DNA of 40,299 nt from Butyrivibrio hungatei NK4A153 (GTDB lineage Bacteria; Bacillota; Clostridia; Lachnospirales; Lachnospiraceae): contig NZ_AUJY01000024.1 of the NCBI RefSeq assembly GCF_000424465.1, forward strand, positions 1-40,299, given 5' to 3'. Position 1 is the first letter of the stretch. Each line of letters begins with the position of its first letter. The notes under the pieces were generated by a model. It ran no database searches. It worked only from the letters and a program-made list of their open reading frames with translations, and was not told the DNA's origin. A program made the translations under genes and the position numbers. This document shows positions 1 to 7,281 of the stretch, piece by piece.

Positions 1-310
1 GTGTATATGTTCCACGTTTCCTGCTCATTTTCTGCAAGTACGATACACGGTATAGCGTTTGTAACTGCCTTCCGCTACAGCCACCACTAATGCCTCTTGG
101 ACTGTCCTTTAACCAGTATGGGTTTTACCCTTATGTCAGTTTTTGGTCTCCCTCACTCAGTCGTGGCTTGGCAATTAGCCAACTTGTGGGTTTAATGGCG
201 TGCTATGTTCCCATTAGAATTTCTTCGCTTGGTAAGCCATTGACCATCGGCGTGAAACAACGTGCCGACCGCTTGTTATTGCGGATTTACTTCGCCCCTT
301 ATGGGCGCAC
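1..310 (-). mobile_element. Group II intron, 5' end (domain I), partial
   Basis: Read on the minus strand, the segment starts at 310 with GTGCGCCCATAAGGGG, the typical 5' end of a bacterial group II intron (GUGCG). Further in it has the conserved block GGGAACATAGCACGCC, close to the GGGAACAGAGCACGG block of the Ll.LtrB ribozyme, and then a GACTGAGT segment also like domain I. The intron sits inside the relaxase reading frame, directly after the codons for HIHNHII. It runs off the left edge, so the reverse transcriptase gene of domain IV is not visible. Family assignment is from recalled consensus; the 5' boundary at 310/311 is read from the sequence. Confidence 0.85.
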
Positions 311-689
311 ATATGATGTGATTATGGATATGGGCTTTGTCCGTATGAGTGCAGACCGTAAAAGCATATTTCCCCTTGGTGAACCTCATGGCAAGCTCGT
401 ATCCGATCTCATTTGCTTTCTCCGGCGTCACCTCTCTGGGCTTAAATGACTGTCTGATCTGGTATGCGATTATTTCTTTCCTTCTGACATCCCTAACGCC
501 ATTGTGGTACTGCGATTGAGAAAGCAAAAACTCTTCATCCGCAGTTTCGATATCACAGCCATAAGTTGAAATATACTTTTTCTCCTCGGTCTTAAGATCA
601 TTTTCTGTATAATCCATTCGCTCCTTTAAGCTCTCTGCGATGGTTCTGCCCCTGATCTGATGAAGAGCCATAAGCCTTGTTGCCGCCAT
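311..689 (-). CDS. Relaxase / mobilization nuclease, 5' exon (intron-interrupted)
   Basis: This is the N-terminal 126 residues of a MobA/VirD2-like relaxase, which nicks oriT and leads DNA transfer of a mobilizable or conjugative element. The start at 689 has an AAAGGAG site. The exon ends in the metal-binding motif HTDKAHIHNHII, where the three-histidine HUH cluster lies. The last base (311) is the first base of the next codon, and the group II intron begins at 310. Read without splicing, translation runs 11 more codons into the intron to a stop at 276. The rest of the gene would lie beyond the left edge. Function would need accurate splicing. Confidence 0.85.
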
Positions 690-711
690 ATTCTTCTCCT
701 TTCAAAAAGAC

Positions 712-746
712 AGGGACAGCTCTTCCGTTTTGGAAAAACTGTCCCT
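712..746 (-). terminator. Hairpin upstream of the relaxase
   Basis: Arms AGGGACAG (712-719) and CTGTCCCT (739-746) form an 8-bp stem. On the minus strand it is followed by TGTCTTTTT, as in a Rho-independent terminator, just ahead of the relaxase ribosome site. It may end an upstream transcript, or be part of a transfer-origin region, since relaxase genes often lie next to oriT. The sequence does not decide between these. Confidence 0.4.
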
Positions 747-761
747 TGGTCTATATCATTT

Positions 762-950
762 ATTTAGTTTTATACTCTTTTTAATACTCTGTGAGCTGAT
801 TCTAAGAAAAGCTGAATATTGGCTGCCGCGAACAAACATGCAAACATGACTATCAGTATCGCTGCAAAGAAGATCGCACATGGAATCATCTTAAATATGA
901 TTGAAAGAATACAGAAGATACCATACAACCATACAGCAAAGCCAACGACA
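762..950 (-). pseudogene. Small hydrophobic protein remnant
   Basis: On the minus strand an open frame of about 60 codons encodes a strongly hydrophobic peptide (for example GIFCILSIIFKMIPCAIFFA) ending ESAHRVLKRV. It has no start codon: a TAA lies directly before the open frame. The only ATG near a ribosome-like GGAGG (about 953) is in another frame and stops after 21 codons. It looks like a small membrane protein of the mobile element that lost its start by a frameshift. An internal ATG would give 39 residues. I do not recognise a family. Confidence 0.3.
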
Positions 951-994
951 TTTTAGTGGATTATAACCTCCGACAGGCAGTAAATTGACACTTT

Positions 995-2074
995 TTATGC
1001 CTTCCTCTTGCTCCTTCTGACTCGATTAATATGTCTTTCAAAGTCACCACTATTGATGAGCTGAGCTATCACAAGCTGCTCGTATGTAGGAACTGTGCAG
1101 GAATAAAATCCAAGCCTTTCATCAAATACCTCCGTCAAATGCTTTGGCAACACCATATAGGCAGCACGAAGTGAAGGAGAAATGGTTTGTGAAAATGAAT
1201 TCATGTATATGACATTGTCTCTGTCAGAAATAGCAAACATAGTTTCCTCAGGCTTGCTTGATATAGAAAATTCTGATTCAAAATCATCCTCAATTATGTA
1301 GCGCTCACCTTGTGCGGCCCACCTGATATATTCATATTTTTTAGATGCGGACGCAGTTACCCCTGATGGAAAACTTCTGTAAGGAGAAATATGTAATACC
1401 GATGCTGTAGTGGTTAGCAGTGCCGAGCTTGCTATACCATTTTCTTCAAGTGGCAGCATCTGGCAGGTAACCCCAGACATTCTATAGACCTGCTCTATTT
1501 TTTTATAGGATGGGGACTCCAGCGCAAAAACTGTGTCCTTGCCAAACAATCCGACGATGAGGTTGTATAAATATTCTGCACCAGAGCCTATGATTATCTG
1601 GCTTATATCCACATGTATATTTCTATTTCTAGCCAGATATTTTCTTATAGCTTCTCTGGTTTCTTCGCACCCTTTATTTGCTGGCCTTTCCAGTATGGCC
1701 TCGCCATAATCATTCACTACTTTTCTCATAGTTTTCGTTAATACTGAAAAGGGAAATGCATAGGTAGTTCTCTGATAAGTATGGCTTTCATGGCTTAAGA
1801 TTTTTGCTGTGGATACAAAGCCATCCTCCTTTCGAAAAATCACATAGTATCCGCTTCTCTCCTTGGGTTCAAGATACCCCTCATCGCATAGCAGCTCATA
1901 GGCATGCTTTATGGTTATTACACTAACATGCATTTCATCTGCCATTGTTTTTCTGGATGGGAGCCTGGTTCCGTATGGATAATCTCCAGAAATTATATTC
2001 TTTTTTAATATATCGTAAATACGTATGTATTGGGGCATTTTATTATCGTTTAAGGCTTTATTTGAATTTTGCAT
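995..2074 (-). CDS. pdxR: MocR/PdxR-type regulator (GntR HTH + aminotransferase fold), C-terminally truncated, PLP lysine lost
   Basis: An N-terminal GntR winged helix (about residues 15-80) is joined to a class-I aminotransferase fold, as in PdxR, which senses pyridoxal phosphate and controls pdxST. It is divergent from pdxS, which supports that role. ATG 2074 is chosen because GGAG lies upstream and a longer start would be TTG inside the shared promoter region. Two defects are visible. The PLP-binding Lys of the usual SFSKT motif is Gln (SFSQT, codon CAA, residue about 296). The protein also stops after FERHINRVRRSKRKA at 359 residues, about 90-110 short of the family, right where mobile-element DNA begins. 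It is probably a decayed or altered regulator. Confidence 0.75.
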   Translation of the reverse strand: MQNSNKALNDNKMPQYIRIYDILKKNIISGDYPYGTRLPSRKTMADEMHVSVITIKHAYELLCDEGYLEPKERSGYYVIFRKEDGFVSTAKILSHESHTYQRTTYAFPFSVLTKTMRKVVNDYGEAILERPANKGCEETREAIRKYLARNRNIHVDISQIIIGSGAEYLYNLIVGLFGKDTVFALESPSYKKIEQVYRMSGVTCQMLPLEENGIASSALLTTTASVLHISPYRSFPSGVTASASKKYEYIRWAAQGERYIIEDDFESEFSISSKPEETMFAISDRDNVIYMNSFSQTISPSLRAAYMVLPKHLTEVFDERLGFYSCTVPTYEQLVIAQLINSGDFERHINRVRRSKRKA

Positions 2075-2156
2075 ATATATTTTTTCTCCAAACTGAGCAT
2101 TTAATATATGCAATTATAATCTATAATTTTCTCAACAATCAAGGAGGAACAATAAA

Positions 2157-3032
2157 ATGTTGAATAATCGTTATGAATTAAACAAGAATCTCGCACAGAT
2201 GTTAAAGGGTGGAGTCATCATGGATGTAACTACTCCGGAACAGGCCAAAATTGCCGAAGCTGCTGGTGCCTGCGCTGTAATGGCACTAGAAAGAATCCCT
2301 GCTGATATTCGCGCAGCCGGTGGCGTTTCCCGTATGAGTGATCCTAAAATGATAAAAGGTATTCAGGATGCAGTTTCAATTCCTGTAATGGCAAAATGCC
2401 GTATCGGACATTTCGCAGAAGCCCAAATTCTTCAGGCTATTGAAATAGATTACATCGATGAATCAGAAGTTTTGTCTCCTGCCGACGATAAATATCACAT
2501 TGATAAAACAAAATTTGATGTACCATTCGTATGCGGTGCCAAGGATTTAGGTGAGGCCCTTCGCAGAATAAATGAAGGTGCATCAATGATTCGCACAAAA
2601 GGTGAACCGGGAACAGGTGACATCGTTCAAGCTGTCAGGCATATGCGCTTAATGCAATCTGAAATCAGACGTATCAGTTCAATGTCAAAGGATGAGCTTT
2701 TCAATACTGCAAAAGAATTGGCAGTCCCTTACGAGCTTGTTCAATACGTTCATGAAAATGGCAAACTTCCTGTTGTAAATTTTGCAGCCGGTGGCGTAGC
2801 TACTCCTGCAGATGCAGCACTTATGATGCAGCTTGGTGCCGAAGGAGTCTTTGTAGGCTCTGGTATTTTCAAATCAGGAGATCCTGCAAAACGAGCAGCC
2901 GCAATTGTTAAAGCAGTCACCAATTTTACAGATGCAAAAATGCTTGCAGAACTATCAGAAGATTTAGGTGAAGCAATGGTGGGAATTAACGAACAGGAAA
3001 TTGATTTGCTTATGGCTGAAAGGGGTAAATAA
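2157..3032 (+). CDS. pdxS: Pyridoxal 5'-phosphate synthase, synthase subunit PdxS
   Basis: PdxS builds PLP from ribose 5-phosphate, glyceraldehyde 3-phosphate and ammonia, the ammonia coming from PdxT, in a 12+12 complex in the cytoplasm. At 291 residues it is full length. The catalytic landmarks are present: Asp in [10 protein letters not shown], Lys in [10 protein letters not shown] and Lys in [10 protein letters not shown], plus the phosphate loops GEPGTG and FVGSG. An AGGAGG site precedes the ATG. A plausible promoter with a TATAAT-like -10 lies at about 2112-2125. pdxT follows after one base, so the pair is co-transcribed. The divergent regulator at 995-2074 is its likely controller. Confidence 0.97.
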   Translation: MLNNRYELNKNLAQMLKGGVIMDVTTPEQAKIAEAAGACAVMALERIPADIRAAGGVSRMSDPKMIKGIQDAVSIPVMAKCRIGHFAEAQILQAIEIDYIDESEVLSPADDKYHIDKTKFDVPFVCGAKDLGEALRRINEGASMIRTKGEPGTGDIVQAVRHMRLMQSEIRRISSMSKDELFNTAKELAVPYELVQYVHENGKLPVVNFAAGGVATPADAALMMQLGAEGVFVGSGIFKSGDPAKRAAAIVKAVTNFTDAKMLAELSEDLGEAMVGINEQEIDLLMAERGK

Positions 3033-3033
3033 G

Positions 3034-3603
3034 ATGAACATCGCTGTACTTGCTCTACAGGGAGCCTTTATAGAACACGAAAAAATACTTTCAAAGCTTG
3101 GTGTGTCCACTATAGAAATCCGACAACAAAAAGATTTGGAAAAAGATTTTGATGGCTTAATTATTCCCGGCGGAGAAAGTACCGTGCAGGGAAAGCTCCT
3201 TAAGGAACTAGGACTTTTTGAGCCATTAAAGAAAATGATTGAAAACGGACTACCTGTATTTGGCACCTGCGCAGGATTGCTACTTTTAGCAGATAAAATA
3301 AATAATGATGACCGCAGTTACTTACAGACTATGGATATCGTAGCTGAAAGAAATGCCTATGGCAGACAGCTTGGAAGCTTTTACACTGAGGCTGATTTTG
3401 AGAGAATTGGTACTGTTCCTATGACATTTATCAGAGCTCCTTACATCAAAGCAGTTTCAGAAAAAGCAAGACCACTTGCTACAGTTGATGGTCACATAGT
3501 TGCCGCAAGACAAGGAAATCAACTGGTAACTGCATTTCATCCTGAGCTTAATGACTCTCTACATATTCATAAATATTTTTGTGATATGGTTGCCAACCAA
3601 TAA
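3034..3603 (+). CDS. pdxT: Pyridoxal 5'-phosphate synthase, glutaminase subunit PdxT
   Basis: Class-I glutamine amidotransferase that releases ammonia from glutamine and channels it to PdxS. The 189 residues match the family length. The nucleophile Cys is in FGTCAGLL, the His/Glu pair in FHPEL, and the oxyanion loop is IPGGEST. I chose ATG 3034, one base after the pdxS stop, because the protein then begins MNIAVLALQG, the normal N-terminus, and the AAAGGGG at the end of pdxS serves as ribosome site. A longer upstream in-frame start would only read pdxS in another frame. Confidence 0.96.
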   Translation: MNIAVLALQGAFIEHEKILSKLGVSTIEIRQQKDLEKDFDGLIIPGGESTVQGKLLKELGLFEPLKKMIENGLPVFGTCAGLLLLADKINNDDRSYLQTMDIVAERNAYGRQLGSFYTEADFERIGTVPMTFIRAPYIKAVSEKARPLATVDGHIVAARQGNQLVTAFHPELNDSLHIHKYFCDMVANQ

Positions 3604-3618
3604 CTACTTTGCCACCCA

Positions 3619-3720
3619 AGAATAACAAAAGCCATCGTCCAGGCTCACTACGGCACTATAACAGTGAAGTGTGAACCTGGCAATGGCAGTAAATTTATAG
3701 TTATATTGCCTATAGATTGA
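3619..3720 (+). pseudogene. Histidine kinase C-terminal remnant
   Basis: The frame 3619-3720 reads RITKAIVQAHYGTITVKCEP then GNGSKFIVILPID and a stop. This matches the G2-box end of the HATPase domain of sensor histidine kinases (consensus like LAIVKAIVEAHGG...GKGSTFTVTLP). No kinase sequence lies upstream, since pdxT ends at 3603, so only the last 33 codons of a lost two-component sensor survive. It marks a deletion or rearrangement junction between pdxT and the next module. Confidence 0.75.
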
Positions 3721-3739
3721 TTTACATTTTTTTATCTCA

Positions 3740-3925
3740 TTACTTATCAAAAACCTCTGATTCATAAAAGAAGTTCATAGCCTCGTCATATTCTACGTTC
3801 TGATCTTTCGAGATCATTTCAACAATTCTTTCTGCTGCCTCCCTGGCAATATCATCTACGGATCTTCCCTCCATATCTACAGGTAAAACAAATAAATTAT
3901 CGCTCACTCGGATATTCTCTCCCAT
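3740..3925 (-). CDS. Small acidic helical protein, 61 aa
   Basis: A 61-residue protein with a clear AGGAGG site 10 bases before ATG 3925. It lies 53 bases after the 239-aa gene and is probably in the same transcript. The C-terminal half (AAERIVEMISKDQNVEYDEA then MNFFYESEVFDK) resembles short helical domains common in clostridial small proteins, which usually continue further. The stop directly after VFDK, next to the kinase remnant, suggests it may have lost its C-terminus. Function unknown; an antitoxin-like role is possible but not shown. Confidence 0.6.
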   Translation of the reverse strand: MGENIRVSDNLFVLPVDMEGRSVDDIAREAAERIVEMISKDQNVEYDEAMNFFYESEVFDK

Positions 3926-3978
3926 TTAATAAATTCCTCCTACCACTTGATTTTTCCTTCTGTACTTTTTATATTTCC

Positions 3979-4698
3979 TTAGTCTCCACAAAAAAATTCT
4001 TCAGCAGTCTTTCCCGGATAAAATTCCCGTTCCTCCTCTCTGTCAGAATCACGTAGCTTATTAAAATGCTCGTTCATGGCTTTGAAAACTTTCCTAACAA
4101 GTGATTTTTTTCCATGCTTTAACAACCCTTTTATCAAATCAGTATATTCGGAATAAACCGTCAGTTCCTCTCCCCCACTATATATCAGATCTATGTGTGT
4201 ATCCTTGAACAAATGATTCTCCACAATATAACTGTATCTAATGTCTACAACGTTTATAGTGTCAATCCAACGATTAATTCCACGCGTTGTTATATGAGTA
4301 TATACATCAATTGGTGGTTGCTGCTTGTAGGCATCATAATATTCGGAAATCCTATACCCCGGTTCATCATATTCGTCATCAGACTCATAATAATATAAAC
4401 TCCCCTTATAATTCGGAGCCCCAACATAGGCATGAATTCCTTTCTTTCCCTCCCAAATAAGGCCAAAGAAATCCGTCCATTCAACAGACCTTAATCCAAA
4501 CTGGGCTGCATCACGCTCGATAGAATAAAAATCCGGAAGCAGATCATTGTTTTGATATATCTCTTTACTTCTTCGCGCCCGAGTTGCAATATATAATTCA
4601 TTTTGCTCGTTACTATTTTTCAATCTCCATTGCCAACGCTCCGGGTAATATTTTATATAGTCGTCAACATATTCCCTAATACTCCTGTCACATTGCAT
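3979..4698 (-). CDS. Hypothetical protein, 239 aa
   Basis: A cytoplasmic-looking protein with no signal peptide or membrane segment, rich in Tyr, Asp and Glu (for example LYYYESDDEYDEPGYRISEY). It has one Cys near the N-terminus (residue 3) and one near the C-terminus (FFCGD). A GGAGAG site precedes ATG 4698. I recognise no family. It has its own promoter (4796-4824), preceded by the same 16-bp site as the promoter of the HTH-phosphoesterase unit, so the two units probably share a regulator. Confidence 0.75.
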   Translation of the reverse strand: MQCDRSIREYVDDYIKYYPERWQWRLKNSNEQNELYIATRARRSKEIYQNNDLLPDFYSIERDAAQFGLRSVEWTDFFGLIWEGKKGIHAYVGAPNYKGSLYYYESDDEYDEPGYRISEYYDAYKQQPPIDVYTHITTRGINRWIDTINVVDIRYSYIVENHLFKDTHIDLIYSGGEELTVYSEYTDLIKGLLKHGKKSLVRKVFKAMNEHFNKLRDSDREEEREFYPGKTAEEFFCGD

Positions 4699-4795
4699 CT
4701 TAATCTCTCCTACTTTTTCTTAATCTATATTTCGTACCAGTATTTATCTTTTCCCCACGAACAGCCATTATTACTGAATAGATATTTCTATAACC

Positions 4796-4842
4796 ATAGT
4801 ATTCCATCACAATGCTGTTGTCAGTTAACTCGTGGTTGATAA
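4796..4842 (-). promoter_or_regulatory. Promoter with upstream 16-bp shared site, for the 239-aa/61-aa unit
   Basis: On the minus strand: TTATCAACCACGAGTT (4842-4827), two bases, -35 CTGACA (4824-4819), 17 bases, -10 TACTAT (4801-4796). The 16-mer recurs exactly at 6055-6040 with the same spacing to another -35. Its place just upstream of -35 fits an activator or regulator site. Confidence 0.6.
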
Positions 4843-4881
4843 CGCATCAAAAAGGACCTCCCCGCCTTTCCGGATAGATCC

Positions 4882-5592
4882 TCAGTATAAGTCCCTTGCT
4901 TCTTCATATTTTTTAGTTGTAGTATCTACGATATAAAGCTTTTGATTTCCGTACGCATCTCCATTTGAATATGTCGAAAAAAGATCCAACGTCAACACAC
5001 CTCCTAAATCAAGAGGTTCTTCTACAGGAGTATGTCCTACTACCTGATAAAAGAGATTGTCTCGGAACATCCTGTAGAAATCCGCCTGAGGTCTCGCCCA
5101 GATTGGAGAATTGTCCCTCCACAATTCTTCTTTCCCCATACGATTTATTCTCGCAAGAATATCATCAATCTCCTTCACGTGGTAACCACATGAATAAAAC
5201 ACAAAATTTTCAGTAAGCCCGGCGTGGCTAAAGAGCACATCATCTATCCTATGCACAAATCTGTATCTGTCTTCTATGACATTCTCCAACTTAGTAATAC
5301 CTTCAATGGCTGTTATTCTGGCTTGAACCGAGTATCCGGATTCCATCTCATCCCATAGATAGGATACATCATGATTACCATAACACCACAAAGACCCCAC
5401 ATGCTTTTTTCCAAATTCTGCAGCTCTGTCCAAAGTTTGTCTATATGCGTCTAAATCATTTCCTTTTCCCCAGTCATCCACCAAATCTCCAAGAATGACG
5501 ATATCATCATAACTACCCTCATCTATTCTATCTGCCATGTCAAAAATCCATGGCTTTAAATGCACGTCCGGAATTACAAGTACCCTACTCAC
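4882..5592 (-). CDS. Calcineurin-like metallophosphoesterase
   Basis: 236 residues with all blocks of the two-metal phosphoesterase fold in order: DVHLKP, GDLVDDWG, GNHD, SHAGL and GHTPV. These bind two metal ions and hydrolyse phosphoesters; the substrate is not predictable, and ApaH/PrpE-type nucleotide hydrolases and protein phosphatases are the nearest types. The start is GTG 5592 with GGAG eight bases upstream. It follows the HTH gene by 24 bases, so the two form an operon driven by the promoter at 6009-6055. Confidence 0.88.
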   Translation of the reverse strand: MSRVLVIPDVHLKPWIFDMADRIDEGSYDDIVILGDLVDDWGKGNDLDAYRQTLDRAAEFGKKHVGSLWCYGNHDVSYLWDEMESGYSVQARITAIEGITKLENVIEDRYRFVHRIDDVLFSHAGLTENFVFYSCGYHVKEIDDILARINRMGKEELWRDNSPIWARPQADFYRMFRDNLFYQVVGHTPVEEPLDLGGVLTLDLFSTYSNGDAYGNQKLYIVDTTTKKYEEARDLY

Positions 5593-5616
5593 TTCAATAT
5601 CTCCGATTATTAAACT

Positions 5617-5973
5617 CTATCTTACCTCTATCAAAACGTTCCATGTTCTAACAGCTATCGGAACTAACAGCTCATCAACACTTACACCCAAAAGACCGCT
5701 GAGAACATACAGGTTTTCAAGCACAAAAAAAGTCCCTTTATGCCTCCACTTGTTTACTGCCTGTGGCGTTATTCCCAACTTCTCGGCAATGACTTTGTCC
5801 TTTAAGCCCTTTGCTTTTATCAATTCGCACACTCTTTTCTTTGTAGCATCCAAATCCAGTCCCTTTGCCCTGTCAGGTTCTTCCCAGCTCACAATGTAAT
5901 CCAATTGTCTCAATGTGTGCCTAGCTCTAATTTTTTCAATAACTTCGATTATTATGCTATATCCATCATTCAT
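5617..5973 (-). CDS. HTH (XRE-like) transcriptional regulator
   Basis: 118 residues. The C-terminal half holds a helix-turn-helix: KDKVIAEKLGITPQAVNKWR (about residues 58-77) followed by LYVLSGLLGVSVDELL, the layout of Cro/CI-type regulators. The N-terminal 45 residues are unlike common XRE proteins and may sense a signal or dimerise. ATG 5973 has AGGGA upstream. It is the first gene of an operon with the phosphoesterase. The 16-bp site upstream of its own promoter and of the 239-aa gene makes it the prime candidate regulator of both, but that is inference. Confidence 0.82.
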   Translation of the reverse strand: MNDGYSIIIEVIEKIRARHTLRQLDYIVSWEEPDRAKGLDLDATKKRVCELIKAKGLKDKVIAEKLGITPQAVNKWRHKGTFFVLENLYVLSGLLGVSVDELLVPIAVRTWNVLIEVR

Positions 5974-6008
5974 CAAAAAATGTCCCTTTTACACTAATCT
6001 TCACTACT

Positions 6009-6055
6009 ATTTTAACCTCAAAAAAATTCTCTGACTATAAACTCGTGGTTGATAA
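6009..6055 (-). promoter_or_regulatory. Promoter with upstream 16-bp shared site, for the HTH-phosphoesterase operon
   Basis: On the minus strand: TTATCAACCACGAGTT (6055-6040), two bases, -35 TAGTCA (6037-6032), 17 bases, -10 TAAAAT (6014-6009). The layout is identical to 4796-4842, although the bases between site and gene differ. The conserved geometry argues for a functional site and not a chance repeat. Confidence 0.58.
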
Positions 6056-6079
6056 ATTGGGTTGCTAAAATCCACACTT

Positions 6080-6157
6080 TCATTCCCCCAATGGTTCTTC
6101 AACTTTTTTGTATTCCACGATGTCGCTGAGATTCTGTGCCTTAGGTATATTATTCAT
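6080..6157 (-). CDS. Possible 25-residue peptide gene
   Basis: ATG 6157 has AAGGTG eight bases upstream and opens a 25-codon frame: MNNIPKAQNLSDIVEYKKVE then EPLGE and stop. It begins 22 bases after the stop of the Cys-motif gene, as the last member of that operon. Polar and charged with no signal sequence; it could be a regulatory or precursor peptide, or the remains of a longer gene. Called mainly from ribosome site and position. Confidence 0.35.
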   Translation of the reverse strand: MNNIPKAQNLSDIVEYKKVEEPLGE

Positions 6158-6179
6158 AAGAATCACCTTCTCTTTATTC

Positions 6180-6377
6180 TCATCTATAATCCCCCGACAC
6201 TTCTGCAAAATTCCTATCCCCATTAATATAATCTGCATACGCCGTCTCAGCGTCTTTCCCATGGAACACTTTGCAGAGCCCGCACATATCGCAGTCTGCA
6301 ATGCAAGGGAATCTCTCTTTTATATATGCTCTTCGTTCTTCAACCGTAGAGTCTTTTATCTCCGGTGCATTTCCCAT
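6180..6377 (-). CDS. Small Cys-motif protein (CxxxCxxCxxC)
   Basis: 65 residues with four clustered cysteines in CIADCDMCGLCKVF, followed by GKDAETAYADYINGDRNFAE. The cluster could bind a metal ion or an iron-sulfur centre. It parallels its upstream neighbour: both begin with an IKD(T/S)T-EER stretch, then a Cys cluster, then a DYI(N/D)G segment, so they are tandem paralogues. GAGAGGA lies about ten bases before the ATG. I do not know the function. Confidence 0.7.
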   Translation of the reverse strand: MGNAPEIKDSTVEERRAYIKERFPCIADCDMCGLCKVFHGKDAETAYADYINGDRNFAEVSGDYR

Positions 6378-6392
6378 AATTCAAAAATCCTC

Positions 6393-6619
6393 TCAATGAA
6401 TCTGCCTATCCTGGCGATACTTCTCCATATACTCCATGTTTATCTCACGAATTTCTTTCTTGCCATCAATATAGTCCTGATAAATGTCCCACGGACTTCC
6501 GCCACCAAGCCAGCAAGATGAACAGTTTTCGCAGCCTCCGCCACAATCGAGGGAATTCTTTACTATCTGTTCCCTCTCTTCTTTTGTTGTGTCCTTGATC
6601 AGAATAATTTTCTTTCCAT
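6393..6619 (-). pseudogene. Small Cys-motif protein, start frame disrupted
   Basis: The main frame encodes KKIILIKDTTKEEREQIVKN then SLDCGGGCENCSSCWLGGG and ends EYMEKYRQDRQIH. The natural ATG (6619-6617) overlaps the upstream stop as TGATG, but is out of frame: it reads MERKLF and stops. One missing A in the A-rich stretch after ATG would restore MEKKIILIKD. So either a one-base deletion or sequencing error is present, or translation starts at a rare codon such as ATT. It is a paralogue of the gene at 6180-6377. Confidence 0.6.
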
Positions 6620-7266
6620 CAGCACCTTCCTTTTAACATCATCAGAAATACAGCCAACAATAAACCGCCGGATATCCATATCGTCTTTATCCCGAGCGTC
6701 GCTGAGATCACTCCGCCGAATCCGGCTCCAATGGCAAAAACAAGGATAATACCAAAGAAATGAAGCGACTTAAACAGCATAACTTTATCTTTCGTCCTCA
6801 TATACTGCGAAAAGCTTTCCGTACCGCTTCTTAAGTTCCCTATGCACATCGTACTCGCATAACCGAACCCATGAACTTTTCTAAATGTCTGCACCTGCAT
6901 AGCACAGGAAAAAGAGACAATCATATTTGCTATCATGTTCAACTTCGCCGGAAGAAATCCGACAGCAAAAAGAGCTATCATCTCAATTATGATAATGATC
7001 TGTCTCCAATGAAGTTTCTCTGCGTTCTTGTATCTGTTTTCTATCCTCTCTGCCACAAATATCCCAAGGGCAAATGAAAGAAGCGGGCACATATATTGAA
7101 ATCCCTGCATATAATTCCCCTGCATGAAGTTTTGACTCATCAAAACAACATTACCGGTCTGGGCATTTGCAAAAACCCTCTCTCTTACATTATATGTGTA
7201 CGCATCCTGCAATCCCCCTGAAAAAGATAACAGTGCGCTTAGTCGAAAGCTTTCCGATGTTTGCAT
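6619..7266 (-). CDS. DUF1275 (YoaK-type) membrane protein
   Basis: 215 residues with about six hydrophobic segments. The N-terminal signature SFSGGLQDAYTY plus AQTGNVVLM is that of the DUF1275/YoaK family, and the C-terminal half has a glycine-rich membrane segment (GAGFGGVI). The family consists of small inner-membrane proteins of unknown transport or stress role. GAGGAG lies just before ATG 7266, 15 bases after the lipoprotein stop, so the two are one operon. Its stop overlaps the start of the Cys-motif gene. Confidence 0.88.
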   Translation of the reverse strand: MQTSESFRLSALLSFSGGLQDAYTYNVRERVFANAQTGNVVLMSQNFMQGNYMQGFQYMCPLLSFALGIFVAERIENRYKNAEKLHWRQIIIIIEMIALFAVGFLPAKLNMIANMIVSFSCAMQVQTFRKVHGFGYASTMCIGNLRSGTESFSQYMRTKDKVMLFKSLHFFGIILVFAIGAGFGGVISATLGIKTIWISGGLLLAVFLMMLKGRC

Positions 7267-7281
7267 ATTTCTCCTCTTTCT

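Noticed and set aside
90..449. Open plus-strand frame of 119 codons
   Set aside because: It is antisense to the group II intron and the relaxase exon and has no ribosome site.
2075..2113. Longer start for the MocR-type regulator
   Set aside because: It would begin at TTG inside the shared promoter region; ATG 2074 has a GGAG site.
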